Positions 39,871 through 54,027 of a DNA stretch of 64,000 nucleotides are shown here, piece after piece. The notes beneath the pieces were generated by a model, which saw nothing but the letters and a program-made list of their open reading frames with translations, did no database searches and was not told the origin of the DNA. Position 1 is the first letter of the stretch. Each line of letters starts with the position of its first letter. The stretch lies in contig NC_092016.1 in assembly GCF_042242105.1 (NCBI RefSeq), positions 13,034,501 to 13,098,500 of the forward strand, written 5' to 3'. A program made the position numbers and the translations under genes. This DNA comes from Pempheris klunzingeri. Lineage: Eukaryota; Chordata; Actinopteri; Acropomatiformes; Pempheridae.

Positions 39871-42800
39871 CTGTTTAAATTATTCTTTAAAAAAGCTGTG
39901 GCTGTGGTTGACAGTATTAGAGACGTCACTAGTGGTGCAGGAAGATTCTGCTTGTATATTTGAGTGCATCAAGTGCAGCAAGGCCTCATTCTGAATGGAC
40001 TTTAGCAGAGAAGCACTGCTCTGTGCATTTAAGATATTTAAGTGCCAGTCATAACACGTGTGATAGACATTGAGGAGCCTGAGCTCATGCTTGTTTCCGC
40101 TCAAAGAGGGAAGTGATGCATTTTCTTATTCCTGCATATGCAAGACACCTTGTCTTGACCGAACTCGCGCCCCTCCCCAACCCACACCCTCTTCCTGTCA
40201 AGGGTTCGTAGAATGCAGTGCTGATGAGCAAAGCACGGTTGTTATAGTTTCATATGGTTTCTGTTTCTCCCCCTAGTCTAAAAGATCCTATGAGCAGCGC
40301 TGCAGGGAGGCAGATGAGGCAGAGCAAACCGCTGAGAAGATGGGCAACTCTCCCTCAGCCACTCCCAAACAGATTGAGAAGGTAAATCTGTGCTGTGCTG
40401 TGATATCCTTAAAGGTCCAGCGCAATGACTTTCTAAAAGGATGAGTGCTGTTTTCCAGTTTCTGATTGTTCATATAATTCATTAGGAGACTTTTCTTCTG
40501 TGCACAGTCGGCACATCAGTGCTTTTTTCTCTTAAAACAACGAAAAAGATCTCCTCCAGACATGTTTAAGGCATATAAAGCTACACTGCTTTGAGTAATA
40601 ATTTGTCTGATATGCTTTTTTTAAACAAACTTTTCAATTTGCTGGTTAAAAACCCTTAAAATTACATCTATTCTTCCCCCTTGAACAATCCAGACTATAA
40701 ATAGCATCCAAATTCATTGATTTTGAATGTTCAACTACTGCACACATGTTGTCTCCTACTTCACCTCAATGTACAGTAAGTGCACTGGAGGTTTCCACCT
40801 GCTCGTATGTAAACCTCAGACTGAGATTTAAGGTTAGCACAGAGAATCCGTTCCCCTTCAGCAGATTAACTGGAAAACACTCTTCTATTGTCTAACTTAC
40901 CTCAGACTGAGTTACAATACGTCAGTAAGTTTTAACACAAAGGCTCAGCTCCTTGTTTTTTTTACCATTGTACACGATTAACTATTTGAATCTCTTGAAA
41001 AATAGTTTTAATGTTGAAGAAGAGAAACAAGAAATATAGTAACGATATTACAGACATTGTACAACAGTCTGTGTGCTACTAATTCTTTTTTTATCTACCA
41101 TTCACTAACAGTGCGTGCTATTAACAAATGTTAACATCAGAAGCATGTATATTTTACATACTTTACAATTAAGAATGTGTGTTTAAAAGATGAATTGTTG
41201 TGTAGGCAAACAGTGGGACAGTCATTACACAGTTACTCCACCACACTCAGTTATTCAGCGTCTGTTCTGATTTGAAATATAACTTTCAAAGATTATGTGA
41301 AAAAAACATGCACATTCAACTATATTTTCTTTTTTTAAGGAAGGCAGCAGGTTTGCAGTTATAAAGGCAATGTGTAATTGTATTCTTTTTTTTAGATGAA
41401 CAACAAATCTAAACAGTGCAGAGAAGCTGCAGAGGAGGCTGGTAAGGACAAATAATACGAACGAAGCTGTCGTGGTTTACCAGAATTGTTTTTTGAGGAT
41501 GGTGGTCACATTAACTTCCCTTTTATTGAGGATCCTAGAAATAGATTTAGAAACGGCACATAAGAATCCGTTCTGTTATATTTGCGGTGTTATATGCCAT
41601 GTTATGACCGATAACTGATATATGTAAATTATACATTAAACCTCAACGTTTAAATCTGTGTTATAGAAGAACTTGATACATTTTTTTTTTAAATCAATTT
41701 TGTCTTTAGAGAAACAGTATATGTCAAACATCGAACAGCTTGACAAGACTCGTCAAGAATGGGAATCAGAACACATCAGCACTTGTGAGGTGAAGTATAT
41801 CACTAGAGGCTGTATTTCTCCTCTTCGTGTATGCATCAAGTGAGCAATGCACACTGTAACTTGATACATTTTAAAATGTGCTAACTTAGACCAAGACTGG
41901 CAATACCCCAGCCTGCTTTGTCAACCAGGGTGTGAGGTACTTCCTATAACCAGAGTTTAAAGTGAGTCATTAATCTACGAAAATGTTTCCGGACGACCAA
42001 CTCTTCCTACATGTGATAACATTAACAAAGCTGAGCCAACGACTTCACTCATCCTTATTCACAGAAGTAGCAGCTTGCAACACAGGACAGAAACAAAACA
42101 GGAAAGACCATGAAAAGCTGCATGAGAAATACTTCAATGTTTTCTGTATCACTTACTATTTTTCCAATTACACTGTTTTGCAGATATTTCAGCAACAGGA
42201 AGAAGACCGCCTCAGCATATTAAGAAACGCTTTGTGGGTGCACTGTAACCATTTATCAATGCAGAGTGTCAAAGATGATGAGGTGCATGCAGCTGTTCTC
42301 ACGCATCTGTATGCGACAGACCTTCAGCAAGCCCTTCAAATATACTGTACATATACTGTATGTTTATAATTCATTCTGGACAAACTGCTCTTTCAGTGTT
42401 ACGAGTGTGTGAGGAAAACACTGGAAAAGTGTGACATCATCACAGACAACAACAGCTTTGTGGAGCTGAAAAGCACTGGCTCAACACCCCCAGGTAGGAA
42501 TCCACCCTGCAGCCTTCCTGATTTGGATTTGAATATGTTCCGAGTTGGAGATTTTAATATTATCTCTCAGCTGCGGCCGAGACATACAGCAGACCAGTTG
42601 TCACTGTTGGAAACAGGTGATGCATTGTGAACCCTTGGAGCATTAGATTTTTTATTTAACAAATATCAATGTCTGTCTGCAGCTCCAATTGAATATCAAA
42701 ATTACTACCAGAGGGATACTGCGGCTGACAGAAATGGCAAGCCTGGATTTGTAGGAGTCATGAAAAGGTCAGAGTTGCACAATTGAAAGCACTGTTAGGA

Positions 42801-43556
42801 AATAAATGACGATAAGACAGATGACAGATGACAGTGATTTTTATCCTTTCAATAAAGGTTTGTGTGTTTCTTACTTTATTTCCCATTTTGTAGGTTTTCA
42901 AATCTTCTGCAGGGGAACTGTTCCGGTGGCTCCAAAATGAGCATCAATGAACCAGTTGCACAACCCACTGGTATGGTATCAAAGTCAACACTGAAATTTC
43001 CAAAATGATGACAGATATGATTGTGAAAGCCTCTCGATCTTCGCTACGCAAAATGTGGAGCAACTATAAGTTACATAATGTAGTGGTATTTTACACCAGT
43101 GATTCTCAATGAGGGTGACATAGAGACACTTATCACAGCTAATTTGAGAATAGAAAGAAAAAAACATATACACATATATAAGGGGTGTGCTAAAATGGTG
43201 TGAACCCCTCAGCAGAAACATCAGATGGAGTGTATGCCTCCATTCATGGACATCTGGGGCACCAGCAGAGCAGCAAGGAGTACAAGGTCGTGTATGACTA
43301 CGTGGCACAGGTCAGCATCTTGGCTTCCTGGATGTCTTCATCAGACGCATTCAAATAATCCTTCTCTAAACCAAACGCTGATCTATTTCCAGGCTTCTGT
43401 TGATTGATTTCTGTCCGTGTTTAGGGGGACGATGAGCTCTCTGTGTCCATTGGAGACGTTGTGGTTGTCGTAGATCAAGGTGAAGATGGCTGGTGGACGG
43501 TGCAACGAAATGGCCTCAGAGGACTGGTTCCAGGCTCTTACCTCGCCAAAGAATGA
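37657..43556 (+). CDS. pstpip1: PSTPIP1, F-BAR and SH3 adaptor of the actin cytoskeleton
   Basis: Fifteen coding exons: 37657-37686, 38814-38914, 39008-39082, 39252-39286, 39386-39492, 39630-39692, 40277-40381, 41396-41441, 41710-41789, 42184-42282, 42397-42493, 42683-42767, 42894-42970, 43216-43310, 43425-43556. They sum to 1227 bases, 408 residues, against about 416 in human. The tiny first exon encodes [10 protein letters not shown]. The F-BAR domain covers roughly residues 5-265 ([37 protein letters not shown]-like [30 protein letters not shown]). A linker follows, then a C-terminal SH3 from about residue 350 ([20 protein letters not shown] ... [19 protein letters not shown]). The family binds PTP-PEST phosphatases, WASP and pyrin in immune cells. 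The SH3 domain separates it from the paralogue PSTPIP2, which lacks one. The first ATG has G at -3 and +4. It is tandem with rcn2 and convergent with tspan3. Confidence 0.97.
39792..39870. repeat. Compound microsatellite (AT)n(GT)n
   Basis: About 28 AT units run into about 11 GT units, in the pstpip1 intron, starting 100 bases downstream of the exon that ends at 39692. Confidence 0.95.
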
Positions 43557-45518
43557 GCTCACCCGACCATCGTGTGTAGGACTGTATGGTTACTCCATTT
43601 CCTCATGCAATTTTTGTTAAGGCCTTAGTATTTCAAATTACCGTACAATTTGATCTTATCCGTTGTTCAAAGAATGTCGTGTCTCTACAAAAGTTCATGC
43701 CATTATCATCATTATCATAGCCCTGCAGATATGGGCTTTCACATTCAGCAGGCATACATGCAAGTGACAGTGTTGAATGGTGAATTACTTATTGCTGTGG
43801 CACTATTCATATAACTTTGCCCTTACTGCTGGTGTGTTGACTGCTCCTCATTCCAATGACAGCTGGGAGATTTAGAGCTCTGTTGCACAAGGTCACTGCG
43901 CTAGGTTTATTCATATACTGTGGTGTTCTTGTGCAGTCTTAAACGTTGGGCAGATTGTTTCATTTCTTTTGCTGGCCTGAACAGAAAACCTATGTGTAGT
44001 TATTGTTTCTATTATGAAAGTTAAAAGTAACCATTTGTACATGAGAAACTTGTATTTATTCAACATTAAAGACAAATCCTCAGGTCTTGATTTGTTTTTC
44101 ACGCAGCGTCGACATTGTTTTAATCCCACTATTTATCTAAGAAAACCACATTGCTCTAAATATTGTAGACTACAAGACCAGACCAGAACAATGCAAACTA
44201 AGTGGCTGAAATGCAGTCAGGCACTATTCTTGGGTCATGTATCTGAGCAGTCGGCTCTCTTTGGTTCAAAAGTATCTGGTTACTCTGCAACGGGCGATGC
44301 ATTACTAACTCAGTTTGAATCAAGTAACCAAAGCCGAGGTCCGAAGGTCCACAACAGTTGGCTGGAGGTCACAAGATAGTCCAGAAGCATGCACATCTAG
44401 GTCTATTCCAGCTACAGTCATAATATGATAGTTGTATTGCATTTTGAGCCCTTTCTGAGGTACCTAGAACTTAGTTTGAAGACGTAAGCTTAAAAGATTA
44501 TTTATCTACACATACACGAAGGCATCAAACTGAAAATGCCCTTTATACCCCTCCTTCATCGGAAACCTCTGAACTTTGACCTCTCTTTTGGGGCCAAGCT
44601 GACTTGTTCTACCAATGAAAAAAACCAAACAGCAGCAATTAGTCTCTTCATAAAGACGTGAGATGTGTATGTTCTGTCCAAAAAAAAAAAAAAAAGAATA
44701 AATCTGAAAACGCACTAATTTATTTTCAAACTTTTCCCTCATTTTATTTACATTCTTTAGTCTTGCCATTGCTACATAATCAGCAGATCAAATTCTACCA
44801 TAAAACTACCACCAGTAGGCTCTTGGGACAAAAACAAACAAAACAGCTGCAGGGCAAAGTCTATCTAGAGTTAAGAATGCAATACTACTCGAAAAGTCCT
44901 ACACACTGAAGGGGTTACAAGGGTTGATTCCTAAAGGAAAGATCAGAAAGACAAAAGCCAGTTAAATTACATAGTTTACACGCAAACTGTGCCATTGACT
45001 TGGGTTGTGGTGTCCACCATTTCTTGACAGAATACTGCTGGTGAAAGGTGAGGTTTTAACCAGAACTTTAGCTGTAATAATGGTAGTACAAGTATAATAG
45101 TAGTAGCAGTAGTATCAGGAGCAGCAGTAGCAGCCTAGTAGTAGTGGAGATACGTGGTAAAACTATACAGTATTTCATTCAAGTACATGACAGATTTAAA
45201 TATAAAATATTCCAAGCCACAAATAGTGCAAACTGACATATGAGTAAATTACCTTGTCACATTTGACTCCATACAAGGTTTGAGGTTGAGAAGAATGAGG
45301 CCCAACAGCCTCATGCCATCCTCGGAGCAACAGAATGCTTTCTACATCTCATTTACATTGACCATTAAAGAATTTGGTCAACAACTTTTTGGGAAAAAAG
45401 AGGTTAAAATATATAACTTCAGTGTGGTTAGTGTGTTAATAGATAGTTTTCATGCTCTCACCAAAGACACAATAAATTGAGAAAGTGTGTGTTATTATGG
45501 TGAGAAATGTCCTCTCCT
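43557..45518. other. Convergent 3' region of pstpip1 and tspan3
   Basis: The two genes end toward each other here. For pstpip1 an ATTAAA lies at 44064-44069. For tspan3 the reverse-strand AATAAA signals at about 44719-44724 and 44744-44749 are candidates and would give a 3' untranslated region of about 0.8 kb. A TAG/CAG trinucleotide tract lies at about 45081-45147. No coding exon was seen; the frame at 44014-44379 plus is unrecognised. Confidence 0.55.
45081..45147. repeat. Imperfect (TAG/CAG)n trinucleotide tract
   Basis: Runs of tag, cag and agt trinucleotides in the probable 3' flank of tspan3. Confidence 0.75.
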
Positions 45519-49160
<3,642 letters not shown>

Positions 49161-50390
49161 GTGGAAACAAATTACTGAACCGCTGTAAAAGTTAGGGTAA
49201 ATGCTGTATGCAATATTTTCATGTTTCCAACTATGAGCCTTGGCTTGTAGCAGGCTATGTGCATATATGCCTCTTTGCTGTCAGCTATTTAAAAACATGA
49301 AGTATCTTCAGTTCAATCAAAATAGCAACTGGAGTACTTTGCTGGCATCTAGCGGTGGGATAGTATCATTTGCCTTCTTGACCCCTATATATAAAACATT
49401 TGGAGTGTCAGTGCCTCTCTGGGATCACTGGTCAGATTACATGACTTGACACTGGTGTCACAACAGGTAAAGTATTTCATGGTTGAATAAATAAGCATGA
49501 TCAATGTGTGCACTTTATTGTTATTGAGGCGTATAACCATGGATGGGTATACCGAATGTGTCCAGCTCCAGGGGCCCTGCGGCTCAGGAGGCTCCTATGC
49601 CAGAGCCTCTTCATGAAGTCGCTGTTATTAACTTTGCCTAGTGCAAAGGGCTTAGTCATTCATGTCCCAAGCAGCACCCCAAAACTCACACTGTAAAACT
49701 GAAGGAAGGGCCAAACACATTCACTTTGGAGATGTTCCAAGAAAGAAACCATTATGATAAATTTTAAGTGAGTTTTTATACCTTCTCTTTATCTAAAGTA
49801 GCTTTAGAGGGACATGCAATAATGAGCCATCGACTCCAAAAAGTGCAAAACAACAGCATCAGGAGCTCCGTCTCAGTGGCCTTAAAGTATGTGTCTATTT
49901 CCCTTTTGTGCTGGCTGCTTTGAAGGGGGAAAGGTGACACCCCAATGACGACACCCCTGCAGTGAAGATTTAAAGTAGAAAACAAATCAAATGGCGATTG
50001 ACCCTTTTCTCTCTACAGTCCACGGAAATAAGACACAACAGAAAGGAAACATCACGCCGGTAATGAGGGGAACAGTGGCTCAATGGATATATTACTTAGA
50101 CGAGGAAGACTGTAATGTAAGCCATGTCTTTAGCTCAGGATCACTTTCAAAGAAATGATACCAACCAACCTACTCTGCTTTTAAAGTGGAGAAGCCAGAC
50201 ACACAGGGAGGCAGCTGCATTTAGGCATTATTTAGATTGTGCACATAGTTAAAATGTTTTGCTCATTTGGATTCAAACTTAAGGACACATCTTATATCGA
50301 ATATATCGATATTTTTCAAATACAGTAACATGACACTAATTGTGTGTAAAGGAAAATTTAGATTTCTTTTCAACTTCCACCCCTTCACAT
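49161..50390. other. Intergenic stretch between tspan3 and the first hydroxylase gene
   Basis: About 1.2 kb with short unrelated open frames and no repeat, RNA gene or exon that I recognise. Confidence 0.5.
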
Positions 50391-50396
50391 TTTAAT
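50391..50396 (-). terminator. Candidate polyadenylation signal ATTAAA of the hydroxylase gene
   Basis: Reading on the minus strand, ATTAAA occurs about 100 bases after the stop codon at 50498. No canonical AATAAA is nearer. Confidence 0.35.
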
Positions 50397-50497
50397 ATCC
50401 ACATAAATAAATACATAATAGACAGATACATTCAGAGAAACAAACACAGAAATATAAAAGCACAAGATCACTAAGACCACCAATAGTGTTACAGCCT

Positions 50498-51331
50498 CTA
50501 TTTCTTAGCAGAAGAGAAGCTGAAATCAGCATGAGTGCCAAATATCTTATCCCAGTGACTGAAGTGTGGTGCAAAATTGGTGTTGGGTTTCTGATGGTGC
50601 ACGTCATGTTTGCTGGGCCCTCCGTAGATGCCAAACGGTATCAGACGTGACGTGGACCAGGGGAAATCATAGCCACAGTGATCCTCTATGGAAACGTAGA
50701 CATGCATCACCATGAAGGTCCATGTGGTGAGTAGGTGGCACCTCAGGATCGCAGGATTCAGAGTGGTCCAAAAGCCTACTGTCACCAGCTCCCAGCCACC
50801 AAGGCACTGAGTAGCTAGAGCGAAGGGGGATGAGTAGTTATGATGGATGGCATGGAAAGTGACGTACAGCCAGCGGATCTTGTGATGGAGCAGGTGCCAG
50901 ATGAAGTACTGGAAGTCAAAGAGCAGGAGGTTGCCTATCACTCCGGCAATCAGCTCCAACAGGGACGGAGCCCGGTCCGGCAGGTCCACAGGTGGCCTCC
51001 ATGCCCACTGGGCCACCGATGCTGGGAGCACAAGAAACGCGTGGTTGTGCAAGGTGACACCTGCACAGTGTAGCAGCTTAGAGGCTGTAGGATGATGGCC
51101 TGGTTGGATCTTGAATTGCTGGACCCAGGCCCAGCGCTCTCCCATGATATCGCATACAAGGAAAGGAAGGCACAAGACAAAGTAGGAAGACACAGTCAGA
51201 ACAACGGGAAAAAGTGGAGATCTCAAATAGTCTCTGTAGTTGAGCCTCAAGGTGTCCCACAGAGGCTGCAGCAAAGAATCATTTCCTAAGCATCTCATCC
51301 AAAGACCTAAGTTGGTATCTGCAACAATCAT
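50498..51331 (-). CDS. ch25h-like: Cholesterol 25-hydroxylase-like protein (copy A), single exon
   Basis: An uninterrupted frame of 277 codons belonging to the fatty-acid hydroxylase / sterol desaturase superfamily: di-iron, multi-pass ER membrane enzymes. Three histidine boxes are visible: HLLHH (in FIWHLLHHK), HAIHH (in TFHAIHHNYSS), and HDVHH followed by NFAPHFSHWDKIFGT, the CH25H hallmark end. Also typical are LLQPLWDTLR near the N-terminus, SIEDHCGYDFPWS, and several hydrophobic spans (SPLFPVVLTVSSYFVLCLPF, LLLFDFQYFI). CH25H makes 25-hydroxycholesterol, an antiviral and sterol-regulating oxysterol; the specificity of fish paralogues is less certain. Like CH25H genes generally, it is intronless. 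The first ATG (51331) is used; a second Met 12 codons in is an alternative. A paralogue lies at 58552-59382 on the other strand. Confidence 0.93.
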   Translation of the reverse strand: MIVADTNLGLWMRCLGNDSLLQPLWDTLRLNYRDYLRSPLFPVVLTVSSYFVLCLPFLVCDIMGERWAWVQQFKIQPGHHPTASKLLHCAGVTLHNHAFLVLPASVAQWAWRPPVDLPDRAPSLLELIAGVIGNLLLFDFQYFIWHLLHHKIRWLYVTFHAIHHNYSSPFALATQCLGGWELVTVGFWTTLNPAILRCHLLTTWTFMVMHVYVSIEDHCGYDFPWSTSRLIPFGIYGGPSKHDVHHQKPNTNFAPHFSHWDKIFGTHADFSFSSAKK

Positions 51332-52174
51332 GCTGAAATAGAAATAGAAATGTCTGAGGAATCTGATGTCTAAGTCAGAAACGGCACCTGTGAGTGTCTG
51401 CTTGTGCTTTGTTCACCAAGTGGTATCAAGTCACAGCTGGGTGTAAGGGCACAACAAATTATTTATGAACCCTTGGCAACTGTTAACACGTAGCTCTCAA
51501 TAGGATGAATTGTACAGTATGGAAAATGACTTCAAAATCCTTTCAAAGTCACTCAAAGAAGGTAAAACCAACAAAGAAGAGGAAGATTTTTAAAATTAGA
51601 CACACAAAGAACGTTCAAATAATATATATTATACACAATGTAATGAAATGTTAAACATCTGTTTAATGTACTGTGTTTCTTTTGGTGCATTCAGAACTAT
51701 TATTTTACTACAGTGTTATTTTAATATTTATTTAATTCAAATGTTTATTTTTATCTAAAAAACTGCACAATCTGGACAATAGTTTGTGGAAATAAATAAA
51801 TGAATATGCATGTATGTATGTATCAGGACATTTATCAGGGCAGGACATTTTTCATTATTCTTATGTTTGACTACAGTACAGCAGGTCTACTGTAGCTTTA
51901 CTGTGATAAGGTGGAAAGTGTTGCTGAGAAAAACAATCTCACCAAAAGCTCCATTTTGTAGCTGTTGTGGAGCTTTAAATCACATTTTGTTGAATTTTGT
52001 GAATGAATTATGTTATGCTCAAATTTCAAGGATTATCCAAGTTGGCTTCATGATCGATCTTATGGTCAAAAGGTCTAGAACGGCTGCTAAATGGTAGTGG
52101 TGGTGTTATTATTTTCCCAGCTCGAGAACGAACTTTGAGCTCCTGCTTTTAAGCCAACATGGATGACAAGTCTT
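51332..52174. other. Upstream region of hydroxylase copy A
   Basis: 843 bases, AT-rich. No TATA box of the quality seen before copy B was found, and no recognisable exon or repeat. Confidence 0.45.
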
Positions 52175-53340
52175 TTAACCCTGGAGAACCCATGGGGTCA
52201 AATTTGGCCGCTGTTAATTGCTGCTACCCAAAATGAACAAACATAAAAAAAATTGTCAAATTTAACTTAAAAAACCCAGAGTGCCACTTCTGACCCCTGC
52301 ATAGAGACACTTAGTGGATGAATATTGAACTGACATGAGCCAGAGTGGTAGTGACAAGATGACTGACCACATGCTGTTTCATTGAGCTGGAAACCTACCC
52401 AAACAAAATCGTCTTCTCAGCAAACCAGTGGTTGGTAAAATTGTGTATTTTTTGTTAATCTATTTAGTATTAGCTTGCAGAATGCCTAGAAGTACGTTTT
52501 ATATTCTTTTTGGATAAATTAGCAACTCTGAGCTAGTTCAAAAAACGATGGGCCAAAAATGACCCTCTGGGTGTAAGGGTTAAAAAATGTCGGGTCAAAA
52601 ATGACCCTTTGGTTCTTTGAGTGACTTTGTAGATGGAGAATGGTGACAGTCCTGTATTTGGCTAAAGCCTTGAAATAAATTCATTTGTATAATATATTTT
52701 ACTAAGTTACCTTGGTAGTACAGGGCCAGAGACTAATACTTATAATAACTATAATAATATAATAACTTATTACTTATTTTATATATAAATATATATAATA
52801 AGTAAATTGCGTCGATGTGCTGTGTGCAAGGACTTCAAAACTGAAATGCACTGTGAAAAATGTGCAGTTCCTCTCTGCATCAGCAAAAAAAGAAATTGTT
52901 TCAAAGACTACCACAATGTCTAGTGTGAGTTCCTCTCTCTAGCAGAACAGATTTTTTGATAAGAAAAGACCCATGGTGTTAGTTTTTTGGCCTTGTGTTC
53001 TTGTTTCCATTGGCCAAAGTGTGTTTGTACATTTGAAATCCAGTTCTAACATGCAACAAATAAAGCAAAAAAAGCATTGTTAAATGTAGCTGTGTGGTTA
53101 ACTGATTATTTTCCTAAGTTTAAAATAGTTTGCATTGACAATGTTTGTTATTGTGATTCTTTGAAATGATACGCCTAAAGCCCAATGGGTCAAATTTGGC
53201 CATAATCCTAAATTAGGGAATAAAGGGTTAAAATTGAAAAAAGTGGATATGTTGGTGTTCAGTGAACTTATAGCAGTCATTTAATGCATAGTTCATAATT
53301 TTCCAAAGAAGAAAAGGGTTCTTGGGTTCTCCAGGGTTAA
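52175..53340 (+). mobile_element. piggyBac-family DNA transposon, internally decayed
   Basis: The element is bounded by TTAA at 52175-52178 and 53337-53340, the exact target site of piggyBac. Just inside are perfect terminal inverted repeats, CCCTGGAGAACCCA at the left and its reverse complement tgggttctccaggg at the right. Near the right side, 52810-52923 translates to RRCAVCKDFKTEMHCEKCAV and continues with C..C...YH and a stop. This is the Cys-rich zinc finger that ends piggyBac transposases (pattern C..C, C..C, C, C, YH). The rest of the transposase is not recognisable, so the copy is non-autonomous and partly deleted. It stands between the hydroxylase gene and the CCCH/CHY gene. Confidence 0.88.
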
Positions 53341-53559
53341 GCACTTAGGAAAAACAGTGGAAGTTATATTACAACAGGGCAAACTCCATCTGCTGATAAA
53401 GACCATGTGATGTGACCAAAAACTCCATAGCAGCCAGCCAATTAAATGGACTTCATAGAGATACTGTTGTTGTTTTTATAGGGTCAATAAATGAACTTTG
53501 AACCCGAGGAGGCAGCTCCTCTGGTGCTTTTCACACTCCCAGACTGTAGAGGGCGACAA

Positions 53560-53696
53560 AACAACTTCCTGACGTCTGTTACAGCACGTAACGTAGTAGA
53601 CACCTGACAGATAGCAGCACTTCTTAGCTCTGTAACTCTTTTCATCTCATTCTTACACGGAATAAACCTTTCCGCGGACCCGTGTGTGTATTTAAG
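53560..53696 (+). other. Probable non-coding first exon of the CCCH/CHY gene
   Basis: An ETS/CRE-like cluster 'cttcctgacgtc' (53564-53575) is followed by a stretch ending at the donor TTTAAG|gtaatt (53696/53697). The next acceptor, tcatccag at 54018, leads ten bases later to the start codon. Exact transcription start unknown. Confidence 0.4.
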
Positions 53697-54027
53697 GTAA
53701 TTTAATCTAGCAACCATTAATTCTTTGATGTGAATGGAGGGGTGAGCGTCAGCACCCTGGCGCACGGACGTTGGTTAAAGTTTAGCTAGCTAGCTTAGTT
53801 TATAGCTAGCGTTGCTCTTTTGTCTGTCCAAAGTGAATAAAGTATTTGAAATATCTGTTGCCAGCTTGGCCCAACCCTGAGAATAGTGAGAAGATGTGCA
53901 TTTATTTTAATTATAAATCTAGTAGCTGTGTGTCTATTTACTCATGGTCCTGTGCTGTTGACATTTAAGTACAATAAGAGGATGTATGTCTATAATGTGT
54001 GTTACTGTATTCATCCAGGCGTTAGTA

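Noticed and set aside
42541-42630. Extension of the pstpip1 exon at 42397 to the stop after 42627
   Set aside because: A donor at 42494 joins in phase to APIEYQNYY, which matches the family; the extension is intron read-through.
53986-54027. Upstream Met (53986) as start of the CCCH/CHY protein
   Set aside because: It lies before a good splice acceptor (tcatccag, 54018) and so is probably intron; the ATG at 54028 is the first within the exon.
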